From: Constrictibacter sp. MBR-5
GTDB taxonomy: Bacteria; Pseudomonadota; Alphaproteobacteria; JAJUGE01
Length of the DNA stretch: 64,000 nucleotides
Assembly (NCBI RefSeq): GCF_040549485.1
Contig: NZ_JBEPTK010000004.1
Location: 404,722 to 468,721, forward strand
Reading direction: 5' to 3'
Each line of letters opens with the position of its first letter. The stretch's first letter is position 1. Both the position numbers and the translations under genes were made by a program. Below, piece by piece: positions 26,601 through 35,058 of the stretch. The notes beneath the pieces were generated by a model that saw only the letters and a list, made by a program, of their open reading frames with translations, did no database searches and was not told the origin of the DNA.

Positions 26601-29441
26601 GCCGAGTAACACGACCTTGGCGTCCGTGTCGGCGGCTTCCAGGGCGGAAACGTGCGCCTTGAGGAACTCCGCCTGGGCGAGCCGCTGGTCGGCTCCGGCG
26701 TCGACCGGCGGCTGCTCCGTGCCGAACAGCGGCGTGCTGCCGGACTTGGACGGGAAGTGGTTGTTGATGACCGTGACCGTCTCGCCGTTGAACAGGAACT
26801 GCGCCTGCAACGGCTGCCGGGTGTCCGCGAAGGCGGCTTCGCCCGTGCCCAGCGCAGTCACCGACCCCTCGACCAGATCGACGCGGTCGGCGTTGTAGAG
26901 GAACGCGTTGCGGATGTTGCCGCCGGGAACGCCGCCGCTCGCGCCGTCGGCGGGCGCCACCTCGGCGAAGGCGTAGGTCGGGCCGCCGGCCGCGGCGATC
27001 GCGTCGGCGAGCGCCTGCAGCGTCGCCGCGCCTGAGACCGTGCCGTCGTCGACTTCGCCGCTGGCGTCCTGGATCTCCTGCAGGCCGATGATGTCGGGGC
27101 CACCGAGGTTCGTCGCGATCTGCGCGCCCAGCGCCGCGAGCTGCGCCGTGTCCTGCGGCGACAGGTTCAGGACGTTGTAGGTGGCGATCGTCAGGCCGTT
27201 CTCGGTCGGCGTGAGCGCCGTCGTCTCGCGCTCCAGCGCGCTGGGCGCCAGGATCGGGAAGGCCTGGGTGACTTTCACTTCAAAGTTGCCGAAGTTGTAG
27301 TCGACGACGCCGGTGACGTCGCCGAGGCGCGCGCCGACATCGACGGTCTGGTCGAAGTTGCGCAGCACGTCGTCGTCGAACTGGATCTGGATCCGCTCGG
27401 GGTTCGCGTCGTCGGGCGCCAGGGTGATCCCGCCGCGGTCGTTCCGCCCGGTGGCACCCTCACCCTCGTCGGCCAAGGCGAAGATCTCGCCGAAGCGGTT
27501 GGTCGCCGAGACGGCGACCGCGTCATTCACCGTGACGCGCATCCCCTCCAGCGACTCGTAGAAGTCGATGCCGTCGTTCCCGGGGTCGAAGACGGCCAGC
27601 CCGTCGTCGTCGATGACCTCCGTCGGCGGCACCCGTCCGCCGTCGCCGATGATGGCGGCCTCCGGCAGGGCGTTGCCGCGCGAATCGATGGAAAGGTCCG
27701 TCAACGCCCCGATCTGGGTGGTCGACAGGTTGCCCGTCGCGGCACCCCCCGGGAAATACTCCTGCACGGTTCCGGTCAGGGTCACCGCATCGCCGACCGC
27801 GGTGGTCACATTGCCGCTGCCGGTGAAGACGAAGACCGCGTCGGAGGTGGCGACGTCGCCGTCGCCGGTCGGATCCTGCAGATAGAAGCCGTTGCTCTCC
27901 AGCGCCGTCACGATGCCGCCGGTCGTGACCGTCATACCGGCATAGCCGGACTGATGGCCGGCCCCCTGGATCTCGGAGATCGTCGGCGTGACGTCGATCT
28001 CGAAGACCGACGTCGTGCCGCTCACCTCGTTGCCGGTCACCAGCATCGGCTTTCCGGTCGGACTGTCGTCGGCCGAAATGAACGCCAGTCCCTCGGGACC
28101 GAGGTCGCCCGCCGCCGCACTCTCGGCGTCGACGGTGAAGTCGCGGTTGTTGATGTACTGGACGAATTCGGGGGCCGTGGGATCGGAGATCCTGTAGACC
28201 ATCACGCCGCCGGCGCGCTCGAGCCCGATGAAGGCGTAGGTCTCCGGACCGATCACGCCGATGGTGACGCCCTCGGGCTCCGGCCCCTTGGCATCGCTGC
28301 GGCTGTCGATCGAGTCGTTGTCGTCGTTGTTGGCGTTGAACGCCTCCGGCAGTTGCGCCGCCAGGATCTGCTCGAAATCGTCGCCGGAGTCGAAGACGAC
28401 CATGCCGTCGCCGTTCAGGATCGAGAAGGACCGGCCGCCATAGACGTGGATCTGGTCGATGTCGCCGTCATCGTCGATATCGCCGTCGGTCGACGAGGCT
28501 TCGAGCCGGCCCAGCGTCTCGTCCTGCTGCAGCGCCTCGGCATTCGGATACACGGTCGGATCGAGATCCAAGTCCTCGATCCGGACCTCCTCGCCGCGCG
28601 CATCGCCCTCGTTGGCGATGACGAAGTAGGTCTGCCCGCCGCTCTCGAACGAGGCGATGCCGTCCGGCATATACATGCCGAAGACGGGGACCTGGGCGAT
28701 GTTCACGCCGCCGTCGCGGTCGCTCGGGTCGAGTCCCTGCCCCTCCAGGCTGTGGTCCTTGAGGCCAAGGCCGACGATGTCGACGATCTCCGCCGTCTCC
28801 AGGTCGATGATCGCGACCGCGTTGTTCTCCTGCAGCGTCACCATGGCCCGCGTGCCGTCGGCGCTGATCGCCGCATATTCGGGCTCGAGGCTCTGCGAGG
28901 CCGTCTTGCCGGGGAACAGGCGCACGCCCTTCTCGCGCAGGGCGTCCTCCTGGCCGTCGAAGACGGAGAAGTCCACCTCGACGACGGTGGCGCTGTCGGG
29001 GCCGGCCGACAGGTCGACGATGCTGATCGAGCCCTGCGGGTCGACCTCGTCCGTGAATTCGCCTTCGTTGGAGACCACGATCTTCATGCCGTCCGGCGAG
29101 AAGGTCAGCGCATCCGGCAGGACGCCCACCTCGACCTCGCCCAGCAGCGCGCCGTCGGTGTCCATCAGCACCACCCGCCCGCGGCCGTCGTCCTCCTCGC
29201 TCTGCACCGCCGCGGCGACCACGCCGTTGGAGACGGCCACGCTGTTCACGTGACCGACCTCGATCTGCGTCAGCAGGACGGGGTCGCCGGCGCCGTTCAT
29301 CTGCAGGACGTCGATCGTCCGTGCCGAACCGTTGACGACGAAGAGGCGTTGCGTGACCGGGTCGTGCGCCACGATCTCGGCTGCGCTCTCGTCGAATATC
29401 CCGGTGGCGTAGCGTCCGGTGTGGGTCAGTGTGATCGACAT
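23613..29441 (-). CDS. Giant secreted multi-enzyme: choice-of-anchor I, ExeM-type nuclease, metallophosphatase/5'-nucleotidase, RTX repeats
   Basis: The 1942-residue protein has no signal peptide and a C-terminal RTX array, so type I secretion is predicted. Residues about 1-485 form a beta-propeller-like choice-of-anchor I/phytase-like region. About 488-740 is an ExeM/NucH-type OB region (ISEIQGAGHQSGYAG). About 748-1035 is an endonuclease/exonuclease/phosphatase domain with IATYNVLNL, GLQEIQD, VINNHFPSKSG, LLGDLND and SDHEA. About 1041-1350 is a calcineurin-like metallophosphatase (ILHASDLEGG, SAGDNYIPG, FGNHEFD). About 1430-1640 is the 5'-nucleotidase C-domain (NGGGIRAG, GDGYPFPDG). RTX nonapeptides are at 1700-1870. 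It could degrade extracellular DNA and release phosphate. No type I exporter genes are in the window. ATG 29441 follows GGGAGCCGCGA. Confidence 0.88.
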   Translation of the reverse strand: MSITLTHTGRYATGIFDESAAEIVAHDPVTQRLFVVNGSARTIDVLQMNGAGDPVLLTQIEVGHVNSVAVSNGVVAAAVQSEEDDGRGRVVLMDTDGALLGEVEVGVLPDALTFSPDGMKIVVSNEGEFTDEVDPQGSISIVDLSAGPDSATVVEVDFSVFDGQEDALREKGVRLFPGKTASQSLEPEYAAISADGTRAMVTLQENNAVAIIDLETAEIVDIVGLGLKDHSLEGQGLDPSDRDGGVNIAQVPVFGMYMPDGIASFESGGQTYFVIANEGDARGEEVRIEDLDLDPTVYPNAEALQQDETLGRLEASSTDGDIDDDGDIDQIHVYGGRSFSILNGDGMVVFDSGDDFEQILAAQLPEAFNANNDDNDSIDSRSDAKGPEPEGVTIGVIGPETYAFIGLERAGGVMVYRISDPTAPEFVQYINNRDFTVDAESAAAGDLGPEGLAFISADDSPTGKPMLVTGNEVSGTTSVFEIDVTPTISEIQGAGHQSGYAGMTVTTGGIVTALESNGFYLQDPTGDGDVATSDAVFVFTGSGNVTTAVGDAVTLTGTVQEYFPGGAATGNLSTTQIGALTDLSIDSRGNALPEAAIIGDGGRVPPTEVIDDDGLAVFDPGNDGIDFYESLEGMRVTVNDAVAVSATNRFGEIFALADEGEGATGRNDRGGITLAPDDANPERIQIQFDDDVLRNFDQTVDVGARLGDVTGVVDYNFGNFEVKVTQAFPILAPSALERETTALTPTENGLTIATYNVLNLSPQDTAQLAALGAQIATNLGGPDIIGLQEIQDASGEVDDGTVSGAATLQALADAIAAAGGPTYAFAEVAPADGASGGVPGGNIRNAFLYNADRVDLVEGSVTALGTGEAAFADTRQPLQAQFLFNGETVTVINNHFPSKSGSTPLFGTEQPPVDAGADQRLAQAEFLKAHVSALEAADTDAKVVLLGDLNDFQFSQAVQTLQGEGADQVLFDRLDTLEGDATYTYNFEGNSQVLDHMLFNEALRDRAEVDIVHANVDFADQASDHEAIVARVEIEPAASTEYQLQILHASDLEGGVDAIGRAANFAALADLFEDEYANSVTISAGDNYIPGPFFVAAADPSVQSVLNEVYNDLYDTDIFTGLGVGSGRVDVSIMNVIGFDASAFGNHEFDAGTGAVADIIGASGSPDAISWLGAQFPYLSANLDFSGSNLAGLLTDDILSSEAFRADPTDIPGSFVTPKIAPATIIEENGEMIGVVGATTPLLESISSPGAVTVREPGAGTNDMAALAAILQPTIDALRDQGVDKIVLTSHLQQIALEQELAGLLHGVDIILAGGSDTLLADETDVLREGDTADGDYPLVTTDADGNTTLIVSTDGEYSYLGRLVVTFDAEGNVLADSLDETVNGAYASTEAVVAAAWGEADPFAENSKGELVQRLVDAVDEVVTVKDGNVLGLTDVYLDGRRESVRTEETNLGNLSADANLAEARKVDAEVMVSIKNGGGIRAGIGEVDSETGELVAPADGEVSQLDIENALRFNNSLSIVTITAATLLAVMEHAFAGVAPGSTPGAFPQIGGMEVSFDPSAAVGDRIRSLAVVDEDGLPVDVIVENGEVVGDASREIKVVTLGFLADGGDGYPFPDGTLDRIDLGADNLAEGEADFATAGTEQDALAEYMLANHAEVPYAAEETSPEQDERIQNLAVREDTVLEGGDSDPDPDMVLVGGWADDTLVGGSGNDRISGGFGDDNLDGGAGDDVVDGGFGDDVMLGGLGNDRMKGSFGNDDVDGGGGDDVIHGEFGDDVLSGGAGRDMIDGGFGDDRIVGGGGRDTLLGDFGRDVVSGGGGDDRIQGGFGDDRLAGNAGDDEIDGGFGNDRLAGGEGDDVLEGGFGNDTFVFETSFGLDRVMDFGRGRDTIRFEDGLFGDFAAVTASGSQVGSDVLLSFDADNVITLVGVDLASLRSDDFSFA
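23832..24344 (-). repeat. RTX nonapeptide array, 19 units with a two-unit super-repeat
   Basis: Nineteen consecutive 27-base units encode GGxGxDxxx nonapeptides (residues about 1700-1870) that bind Ca2+ as a parallel beta-roll. From the third unit on, every second unit has Phe at position 3 (GGFGDD, GSFGND, GEFGDD, GDFGRD) and the units between have Ala, Gly, Leu or Glu, giving a 54-base higher-order repeat. It is protein-coding, not a CRISPR. Confidence 0.9.
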
Positions 29442-29560
29442 TCGCGGCTCCCATCGTCGGAAGGATGAGCCGGGCGCAGCCCGACGGCGCGGGCACGTTA
29501 GCCGTGCCGCCTGACAGGCGCGTGACGATCGGAAGACAGGCTCGTCTCAGAACGGCCGGA

Positions 29561-31288
29561 TCAGGGCCGCTGGCTGGCGACGCCCTCGATGATCTCGACC
29601 GCGTCGTCCTCCGCCCCCTCGCTGCCCAGGCCAGGGCGGGCGCGGGCGACGGAGCGGGACAGCAGGAGAACGGGAATCAGGCCGACCGCGACGATGGCCA
29701 GGGCGGCCGTCGACGCCTCGGCGAGCCGCTCGTCCTTGGCGAGGTGATAGGCCTGCACGGCGAGCGTGTCGAAGTTGAAGGGCCGCAGCAGCAGCGTCGC
29801 CGGCAGTTCCTTCATCGTGTCGACGAAGACGATCAGCCACGCCGTGAGAAGGCTGCCGCCCATGATCGGCGCGTGGACCGTCAGGGCGGTGCGCAGCGTG
29901 CCGGAGCCGAGCGACCGGGCGGCGGCGTCGATCGACGGCGAGATCTTGGTCAGGCTCGCCTCCACGGTCTGGAGCGACACCGCCAGGAACCGCACCAGAC
30001 AGGCGAAGACGACGCCGGCGATCGTCCCGGTAAGCAGCAGCCCCGTGGAAATGCCGAACGTGGATCGCATCCAGGCGTCGACCGTGTTGTCGAACATCGC
30101 GAACGGAATGAGCGTGCCGACGGCGATGACCGAGCCCGGCACGGCATAGCCCAGGCCCGCCACCCGCACCGCCGTCGTCACCGAGGCGGAACGGTAGCGC
30201 CGCACGCCGTAGGCCAGCAGCAGCGACAGCGGCACGGCGAGACAGGCCGTAACGGTGGCCAGCGTCACGCTGTTGCCCACCAGCGCCAGGTAGCGCGGAC
30301 CGAACTGCGCATCGCCGTCGATGAGCGACAGGTGCAGCAGCAGGATGCCCGGCACCACGAAACCGAGCAGCACGGGCAGTGCGCAGACCAGAGTCGCGGT
30401 CCAGGCACGGGCGCCGGTGAGCACGTTCGCCGGCAGCGGCCGATAGCGGATGCTCGTCTGGTGGAAACGCGCCTGGCCGCGGTTCACCCGCTCGAACAGC
30501 AACACCAGCGCGACGAACCCCAGCAGCGCCGCCGACAACTGCGCCGCGGCGACCGGGTCGCCGAGCGAGTACCAAGTCCGGTAGATGCCGGTGGTAAAGG
30601 TGTTCACGCCGAAATAGGAGACGGTGCCGAAATCGGCGAGCGTCTCCATGAGCGCCAATGCCGAGCCGGCGGCGATGGCCGGCCGCGCCAGCGGCAGCGC
30701 CACCCGGCGCAGGCTCTCCCAGCCGGTGCAGCCCAGCGTCCGGCTGACCTCCAGCACGCAGACGCACTGCTCAAGGAAGGCCGCACGCGCGATCAGGTAG
30801 ACATAGGGATAGTAGACCAGCACGAGCATCGTGACGGCGCCGCCCAGCGACCGCACCTCCGGGAACCAGTAGTCGCGGGTTCGCAAGCCGGTCACGTCGC
30901 GGATCAGCGACTGCAGCGGTCCCGCCGCCTGGAGGAAGTCGGTGTAGACATAGGCGAGGACGTAGGCGGGCACCGCGAGCGGCAGGATCAGCGCCCATTC
31001 GAGGACGCGGCGTCCCGGGAACCGGTACATCGTCACCAGCCAGGCCGCCCCCGTGCCGACGACGGCGACGCCGGTGCCGGCGCCGACGGCCAGGATGGCG
31101 GTGTTGCGCACATACTCGGCCAGGACCGTGTCGGCGAGATGCGCCCATGTCCCCTTCCCCGGGAGGAACAGGTTCGCCAACACCGCGACGATGGGAATCG
31201 AAAACAGCGCGGCAAGACCGAACACGGCCGCTCGCAGGCCAAATCCGTCACGCCGCCACTGGATGCGTATGCGCCGTCCGTCGCTCAT
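29561..31288 (-). CDS. Ferric-iron ABC transporter permease (FbpB type, two fused permease domains)
   Basis: The 575-residue protein has about 12 transmembrane helices in two binding-protein-dependent permease halves, with EAA-loop-like sequences EVSRTLGCTGWESLRRVALP in the first half and SIDAAARSLGSGTLRTALTV in the second; both contact the ATPase. The full-length fusion is typical of FbpB/SfuB iron permeases. The matching binding protein is encoded about 9 kb away at 19610; no FbpC ATPase gene is visible. It lies 92 bases after bacterioferritin and 119 before the RTX gene on the same strand. Confidence 0.9.
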   Translation of the reverse strand: MSDGRRIRIQWRRDGFGLRAAVFGLAALFSIPIVAVLANLFLPGKGTWAHLADTVLAEYVRNTAILAVGAGTGVAVVGTGAAWLVTMYRFPGRRVLEWALILPLAVPAYVLAYVYTDFLQAAGPLQSLIRDVTGLRTRDYWFPEVRSLGGAVTMLVLVYYPYVYLIARAAFLEQCVCVLEVSRTLGCTGWESLRRVALPLARPAIAAGSALALMETLADFGTVSYFGVNTFTTGIYRTWYSLGDPVAAAQLSAALLGFVALVLLFERVNRGQARFHQTSIRYRPLPANVLTGARAWTATLVCALPVLLGFVVPGILLLHLSLIDGDAQFGPRYLALVGNSVTLATVTACLAVPLSLLLAYGVRRYRSASVTTAVRVAGLGYAVPGSVIAVGTLIPFAMFDNTVDAWMRSTFGISTGLLLTGTIAGVVFACLVRFLAVSLQTVEASLTKISPSIDAAARSLGSGTLRTALTVHAPIMGGSLLTAWLIVFVDTMKELPATLLLRPFNFDTLAVQAYHLAKDERLAEASTAALAIVAVGLIPVLLLSRSVARARPGLGSEGAEDDAVEIIEGVASQRP

Positions 31289-31380
31289 GGCGTCGGTCTA
31301 GGCCGCCCGGGCGCCCGCCGCAAGATGCGATCCGGTCGCACGCCTGCGCCGGCGACCGGATCGACGGCCGCCGAAGCCCA

Positions 31381-31845
31381 TCAGACCTGCAACTGCTGGT
31401 AGTTCTCGTAGCCGATCCGCTTGATCAGATCGAGCTGGGTCTCGAGGAAGTCGACGTGATGCTCCTCGTCCGCGAGGATTTCCTTGAACAGGTCCCGCGT
31501 CACGTAGTCGGCCACCGTCTCGCAGTGGGCGATCGCCGCGCGAAGGTCCGGAATGGCCTTCTGCTCGACCTTCAGGTCGCACTCCAGGACCTCGCGGACA
31601 TCCTCGCCGATCATGAGCTTGTTCAGCTCCTGCAGGTTCGGCAGCCCTTCGAGGAAAAGGATACGCTCGATCAGCTTGTCGGCGTGCTTCATCTCGTCGA
31701 TCGACTCTTCGTAAGTCTTCTCGCCGAGCTTCTCGAAGCCCCAGTTCTTCAGCATGCGCGCATGCAGGAAATACTGGTTGATCGCGGTCAGTTCGTTGGT
31801 GAGGATCGTATTCAGGTGCTTGATGACCTGGGCGTCGCCCTTCAT
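31381..31845 (-). CDS. bfr: Bacterioferritin
   Basis: The 154-residue protein has the four-helix ferritin fold with diiron-site residues in [35 protein letters not shown] and [32 protein letters not shown] carries the Met (after EE..DE) that ligates haem between subunits in Bfr. It oxidises Fe2+ and stores Fe3+ in a 24-mer. The start at 31845 has GAAGGCAGGCCGAC upstream; the frame continues much further but without similarity. A well-formed sigma-70 promoter is 52 bases upstream. The downstream gene on the same strand is the iron permease. Confidence 0.94.
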   Translation of the reverse strand: MKGDAQVIKHLNTILTNELTAINQYFLHARMLKNWGFEKLGEKTYEESIDEMKHADKLIERILFLEGLPNLQELNKLMIGEDVREVLECDLKVEQKAIPDLRAAIAHCETVADYVTRDLFKEILADEEHHVDFLETQLDLIKRIGYENYQQLQV

Positions 31846-31896
31846 GTCGGCCTGCCTTCCCGTCGGGTACGGCGCTGAACCACGCCTCTCGACGGA

Positions 31897-31925
31897 GTCA
31901 TAGTGCCGGGCGGACGGTGTTTCAA
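31897..31925 (-). promoter_or_regulatory. Sigma-70-type promoter for bacterioferritin
   Basis: On the minus strand TTGAAA (31925-31920) is followed by 17 bases and TATGAC (31902-31897), about 52 bases before the bfr start. No convincing Fur box overlaps it. Confidence 0.55.
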
Positions 31926-31994
31926 CATCGGCGGCCGGCCGGGGCGAGCCCCGGCCGGTTAGCTTCTGCGGACGCCGCGTTTCAGTGGGTCGTT

Positions 31995-32708
31995 TCAGTG
32001 GGCCTGCTCGACCAGTCCGTGCTCGCGTGCCCAGAGTGCCGCCTGGGTCCTGTTCTCGACGCCGATCTTGCGCAGCAGGTGGCGGAGCTGTGCCTTGACC
32101 GTCGCGTCGGTCGTGCCGAGCGAGCGCGCGATCAGCTTGTTCGACTTGCCTTCGAGCAGGCCGTGCAGGATGTCGACCTCGCGCGGCGTCAGGGTCGCCT
32201 TGCGCGGTGTCGACGCCCCCATGCGGCCGCCGATCGACAGGCTGGCGGAGAGGCGCGTCGGAAATACGTTCTCGCCGAGCGCGACCAGGCCGATGGCCTG
32301 GGCCAGCGCCGCCGGCGACATGTCGGTCAGCAGGTAGCCACCGATGCCGCTCTCCAGCGCCTGGATCATGTCGCCTGGTTCGGCGCGGCTCGACAGGACG
32401 ACGGCGGAGACGTCCGGCCAGCGGCGGGCCACTTCTTCCATCCATGCCCAGGCGCGCATGCCGGTACCCGGCGCGTCGAGCAGAACGATGACCTGCGGCG
32501 CCCGCCCCATCCGACCCAGGGTCTCGACCGGTGCCGCCGCGTCGGCGACCACCTCGACGCTGGTGTCGGCGAACAGCCGCTTCAGGCCCTCGCGGAACAG
32601 CATGTCGCCGCCGACCAGGGCGATCGCCACGCGCTCTTCCGCCTGCGCCCGCATCGGAACGGGCATGTGGGCCACCGGGCGGATGGTCTGATGGACGGCT
32701 GCAGGCAT
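31995..32708 (-). CDS. NarL/FixJ-type response regulator (orphan)
   Basis: The 237-residue protein has a receiver-like domain (about 20-140) and a LuxR helix-turn-helix ([40 protein letters not shown]). In the receiver, the strand-1 acidic pair reads VALVGGDML rather than DD, while the putative phospho-Asp is present in [11 protein letters not shown]. No histidine kinase lies nearby. The start at 32708 has GCGAGGGATATC directly upstream; a longer frame to 32828 lacks support. A 34-base dyad lies 16 bases upstream of the start, suggesting autoregulation. Confidence 0.83.
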   Translation of the reverse strand: MPAAVHQTIRPVAHMPVPMRAQAEERVAIALVGGDMLFREGLKRLFADTSVEVVADAAAPVETLGRMGRAPQVIVLLDAPGTGMRAWAWMEEVARRWPDVSAVVLSSRAEPGDMIQALESGIGGYLLTDMSPAALAQAIGLVALGENVFPTRLSASLSIGGRMGASTPRKATLTPREVDILHGLLEGKSNKLIARSLGTTDATVKAQLRHLLRKIGVENRTQAALWAREHGLVEQAH

Positions 32709-32723
32709 GATATCCCTCGCTAC

Positions 32724-32757
32724 TTGCGTTCGGTGGGCTCGTACCCCCAGAACGCAA
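32724..32757. promoter_or_regulatory. Dyad in the leader of the NarL-type regulator gene
   Basis: TTGCGTTC (32724-32731) and GAACGCAA (32750-32757) are perfect inverted repeats with an inner GGG/CCC pair. The dyad is just upstream of the ribosome site. It could be the regulator's own operator or an RNA hairpin limiting translation. The rest of the 32709-32915 gap shows nothing else. Confidence 0.45.
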
Positions 32758-32915
32758 CCGGCGTGCCATGCCTTAATACCAAAGCGCTCGGGCGGCCGCC
32801 GGCAGCGTAAGCCGCAGAAATCCGCCATTTCCGAAGAAATTTAGCCAATCCCGCACGGCCTCCGGCCCGCCCGGCCCCGCGAAGTGCGTTGCAAACTGCA
32901 ATGCGCCCTCGGAAT

Positions 32916-34208
32916 CTACCCGTCCAGTCGGACCGCCGCCTGCCGGCCGAACAGCGTCCAGCCGAGATATCGATAGGTCACGGCCCGGTCGGCCACGAAC
33001 TCCTGAAAGGCGCGGTACTCGTGGTCGCGCCATCCCGGATAGGAGTGATACTCGTCGAAGACGATCACGGCGCCGGGCAGCAGCCGGCCCGCGAGTCCTT
33101 CCAGGACGGTGCGCGTCGAACTGTAGATGTCGCAGTCGACGTGAATGAAGGAGACGGGTCCGGTGACCTCCGCCAGGAACCGCGGCAGCGTCTCCTCGAA
33201 CCAGCCTGGATGCAGCGTGACGTTGGCCGGCAAAGGCGGTGTGGTCCCGGCGGTGCTGTAGGCGCCGGCCCCTTCGCCGGCGACCCATTCCTCGGGAAGC
33301 CCCTGCAAGGAATCGAAGCCGTGCAGATGATCGACCCGATGCGCCAGATAACGCGCGGACACCCCCCAGCGGATGCCGAACTCCAGAAACGCGCCGCCCG
33401 CCGGCGCCTGTGCCAGGGCATGGTCCAGCAGCGAGAACCTGCTGCCGAAGCGCGGCGCGTCCGCGGCCTTCTCTCGGAGGTAGGCGTGGCTCTCGACCGT
33501 GCCGGCCTGCCGCGGATCCCGCGCCAGCGTCGCCGCCGACACGCGCCGCGCCTCGTCCACCCGGCCCAGTTCCGTCAAAAGGGCCGCATGATGCATGCCC
33601 GAGGGCCCGTAGCCGGGCATCAGCCGCACGGCCCGGTCCATCAACTTCTCCGCGGCGGCCGGATCGGTCTCGAAGACGATCTGCGCCAGATGATGCCACG
33701 CTCCGCCGAGCCCGGGCTCCGCGTCGACCGCCTGCCGAAACGATACCTCCGCCTCTGCGAGGTCGCCGCGAGACGCCAGTGCCAAGCCCAGACTGTGCCG
33801 TGCCACCACGTGCTGCGGCATCAGGTCGAGTGCGCGGCGCAGGCTCGTCACGGCCGCATCGATCTCACCGCCCTGCAACAGGCACTGTCCGAAGTCGGCC
33901 CAGGCGTCGGCGTCCCCCGGCGCCAGTTCTGTCGCAGTGGCGAATTCGCGAAGCGCATCCTTCGCATTACCGCCCGCCTGACACGCCATCGCCAGCAGAC
34001 GCCGGACGGCGGCCTCGCGCGGCCATGTCGGGAGCATTGCGCGGCAGAGCCGTTCGGCTTGTTCGAACCGGCCGGCCCGGAACGCGTCGAACGCGGCGCG
34101 GAACTCTGCCGGCGGTGCGGGTGGCGGCGGTCTGTCCAAGATGCCCTTCCTCTCCTGCACGCCCGCCTGCCGAGCAGGGGCGTTGCCTGCCGGCTGCGAT
34201 GCCGGCAC
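32916..34208 (-). CDS. TPR protein fused to a TylF-like class I methyltransferase
   Basis: The 430-residue protein has about five TPR units in residues 35-235 (for example FEQAERLCRAMLPTWPREAA, DADAWADFGQCLLQGGEIDA, GDLAEAEVSFRQAVDAEPGL). The C-terminal half is a SAM-dependent methyltransferase of the TylF/macrocin type: AFLEFGIRWGVSARYLAH for SAM binding, HGFDSLQGLPEEW, and FIHVDCDIYSST with acidic metal ligands. A sugar or glycan O-methyltransferase is possible. The frame starts with GTG 34208; TTG 34139 has a better ribosome site (GAGAGGAAGGGCATC) and would still include all TPRs. It is divergent from an SDR gene. Confidence 0.75.
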   Translation of the reverse strand: MPASQPAGNAPARQAGVQERKGILDRPPPPAPPAEFRAAFDAFRAGRFEQAERLCRAMLPTWPREAAVRRLLAMACQAGGNAKDALREFATATELAPGDADAWADFGQCLLQGGEIDAAVTSLRRALDLMPQHVVARHSLGLALASRGDLAEAEVSFRQAVDAEPGLGGAWHHLAQIVFETDPAAAEKLMDRAVRLMPGYGPSGMHHAALLTELGRVDEARRVSAATLARDPRQAGTVESHAYLREKAADAPRFGSRFSLLDHALAQAPAGGAFLEFGIRWGVSARYLAHRVDHLHGFDSLQGLPEEWVAGEGAGAYSTAGTTPPLPANVTLHPGWFEETLPRFLAEVTGPVSFIHVDCDIYSSTRTVLEGLAGRLLPGAVIVFDEYHSYPGWRDHEYRAFQEFVADRAVTYRYLGWTLFGRQAAVRLDG

Positions 34209-34257
34209 AGTCGAGCCTGCAACGGCCGCGGCGGTCGATCAACCGGGAGACGCCCAC

Positions 34258-35022
34258 ATGAAACTCTTCGACCTCACCGGGCGCGTGGCGATCGTCACGG
34301 GCGGAAACGGCGGCATCGGCCTCGGGATGGCGCGCGGCATGGCCGACGCCGGGGCCATCATCCTCGTCGCCGGCCGCGATCGCGAGAAGAGCGCCGGGGC
34401 GGTGCGCGAGATCGAGCAGGCTGGCGGCAAGGCCGTCGCCGTCGAGGTCGACGTGCTGAAGCCTGAATCCTGCCGGGCGATGATCGACGCCGCGACCGAG
34501 CGCTTCGGCCGCCTCGATATCCTCGTGAACAATGCCGGCACCAACATCCGCAAGCAGCCGCAGGAATATTCGCTGGAGGAGTGGCACACCGTCCTGCAGA
34601 CGAACCTCACCAGCGCCTTCGTCTGCGCCCAGGCGGCCTACCCGGCCATGCTCGCGGCCGGCGGCGGCAAGATCATCAACATCGGGTCGATGATGTCGAT
34701 CTTCGGCGCATCCTTCGCCGCGCCCTACGCATCCAGCAAGGGCGGCATCGTCCAACTCACCAAGGCGCTGGCCGCCGCATGGGCCAAGGACAACATCCAG
34801 GTGAACTCGGTCCTGCCCGGGTGGATCGACACCGCCCTCACGCGCCGGGCGCGCGAAGACGTCGACGGCCTGCACCAGCGGGTGCTCGACCGCACGCCGG
34901 CCGGCCGCTGGGGCCTGCCGGAGGACCATGCCGGCATCGCGGTGTTCCTGGCGTCGCCGGCATCGGACTTCGTCACCGGCACGGCGATTCCGGTCGACGG
35001 CGGCTTCTCGATCCAAGGCTGA
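34258..35022 (+). CDS. SDR oxidoreductase, gluconate 5-dehydrogenase-like
   Basis: The 254-residue enzyme has TGGNGGIGLGM for NAD(P), NNAGTN, catalytic Ser in NIGSMMS and YASSK, and ends VTGTAIPVDGGFSIQG, the standard classical-SDR pattern. Its opening FDLTGRVAIVTGG and overall pattern resemble gluconate 5-dehydrogenase or 2-deoxy-D-gluconate 3-dehydrogenase, so a sugar acid is a plausible but unproven substrate. ATG 34258 follows GGGAGACGCCCAC. A terminator for the convergent dksA begins 2 bases beyond its stop. Confidence 0.85.
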   Translation: MKLFDLTGRVAIVTGGNGGIGLGMARGMADAGAIILVAGRDREKSAGAVREIEQAGGKAVAVEVDVLKPESCRAMIDAATERFGRLDILVNNAGTNIRKQPQEYSLEEWHTVLQTNLTSAFVCAQAAYPAMLAAGGGKIINIGSMMSIFGASFAAPYASSKGGIVQLTKALAAAWAKDNIQVNSVLPGWIDTALTRRAREDVDGLHQRVLDRTPAGRWGLPEDHAGIAVFLASPASDFVTGTAIPVDGGFSIQG

Positions 35023-35024
35023 CG

Positions 35025-35050
35025 AAAAAAGGGCCGGCGCTGCCGACCCT
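35025..35050 (-). terminator. Rho-independent terminator of dksA
   Basis: Read on the minus strand, a 9-bp stem with one mismatch (AGGGTCGGC/GCCGGCCCT, loop AGC) is followed by six T residues, 9 bases after the dksA stop. It also lies just after the convergent SDR gene. Confidence 0.75.
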
Positions 35051-35058
35051 CTCCGTCC

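Noticed and set aside
24129..29468. Long plus-strand frames opposite the RTX gene
   Set aside because: Their composition mirrors the repeats on the other strand and no family motif occurs.
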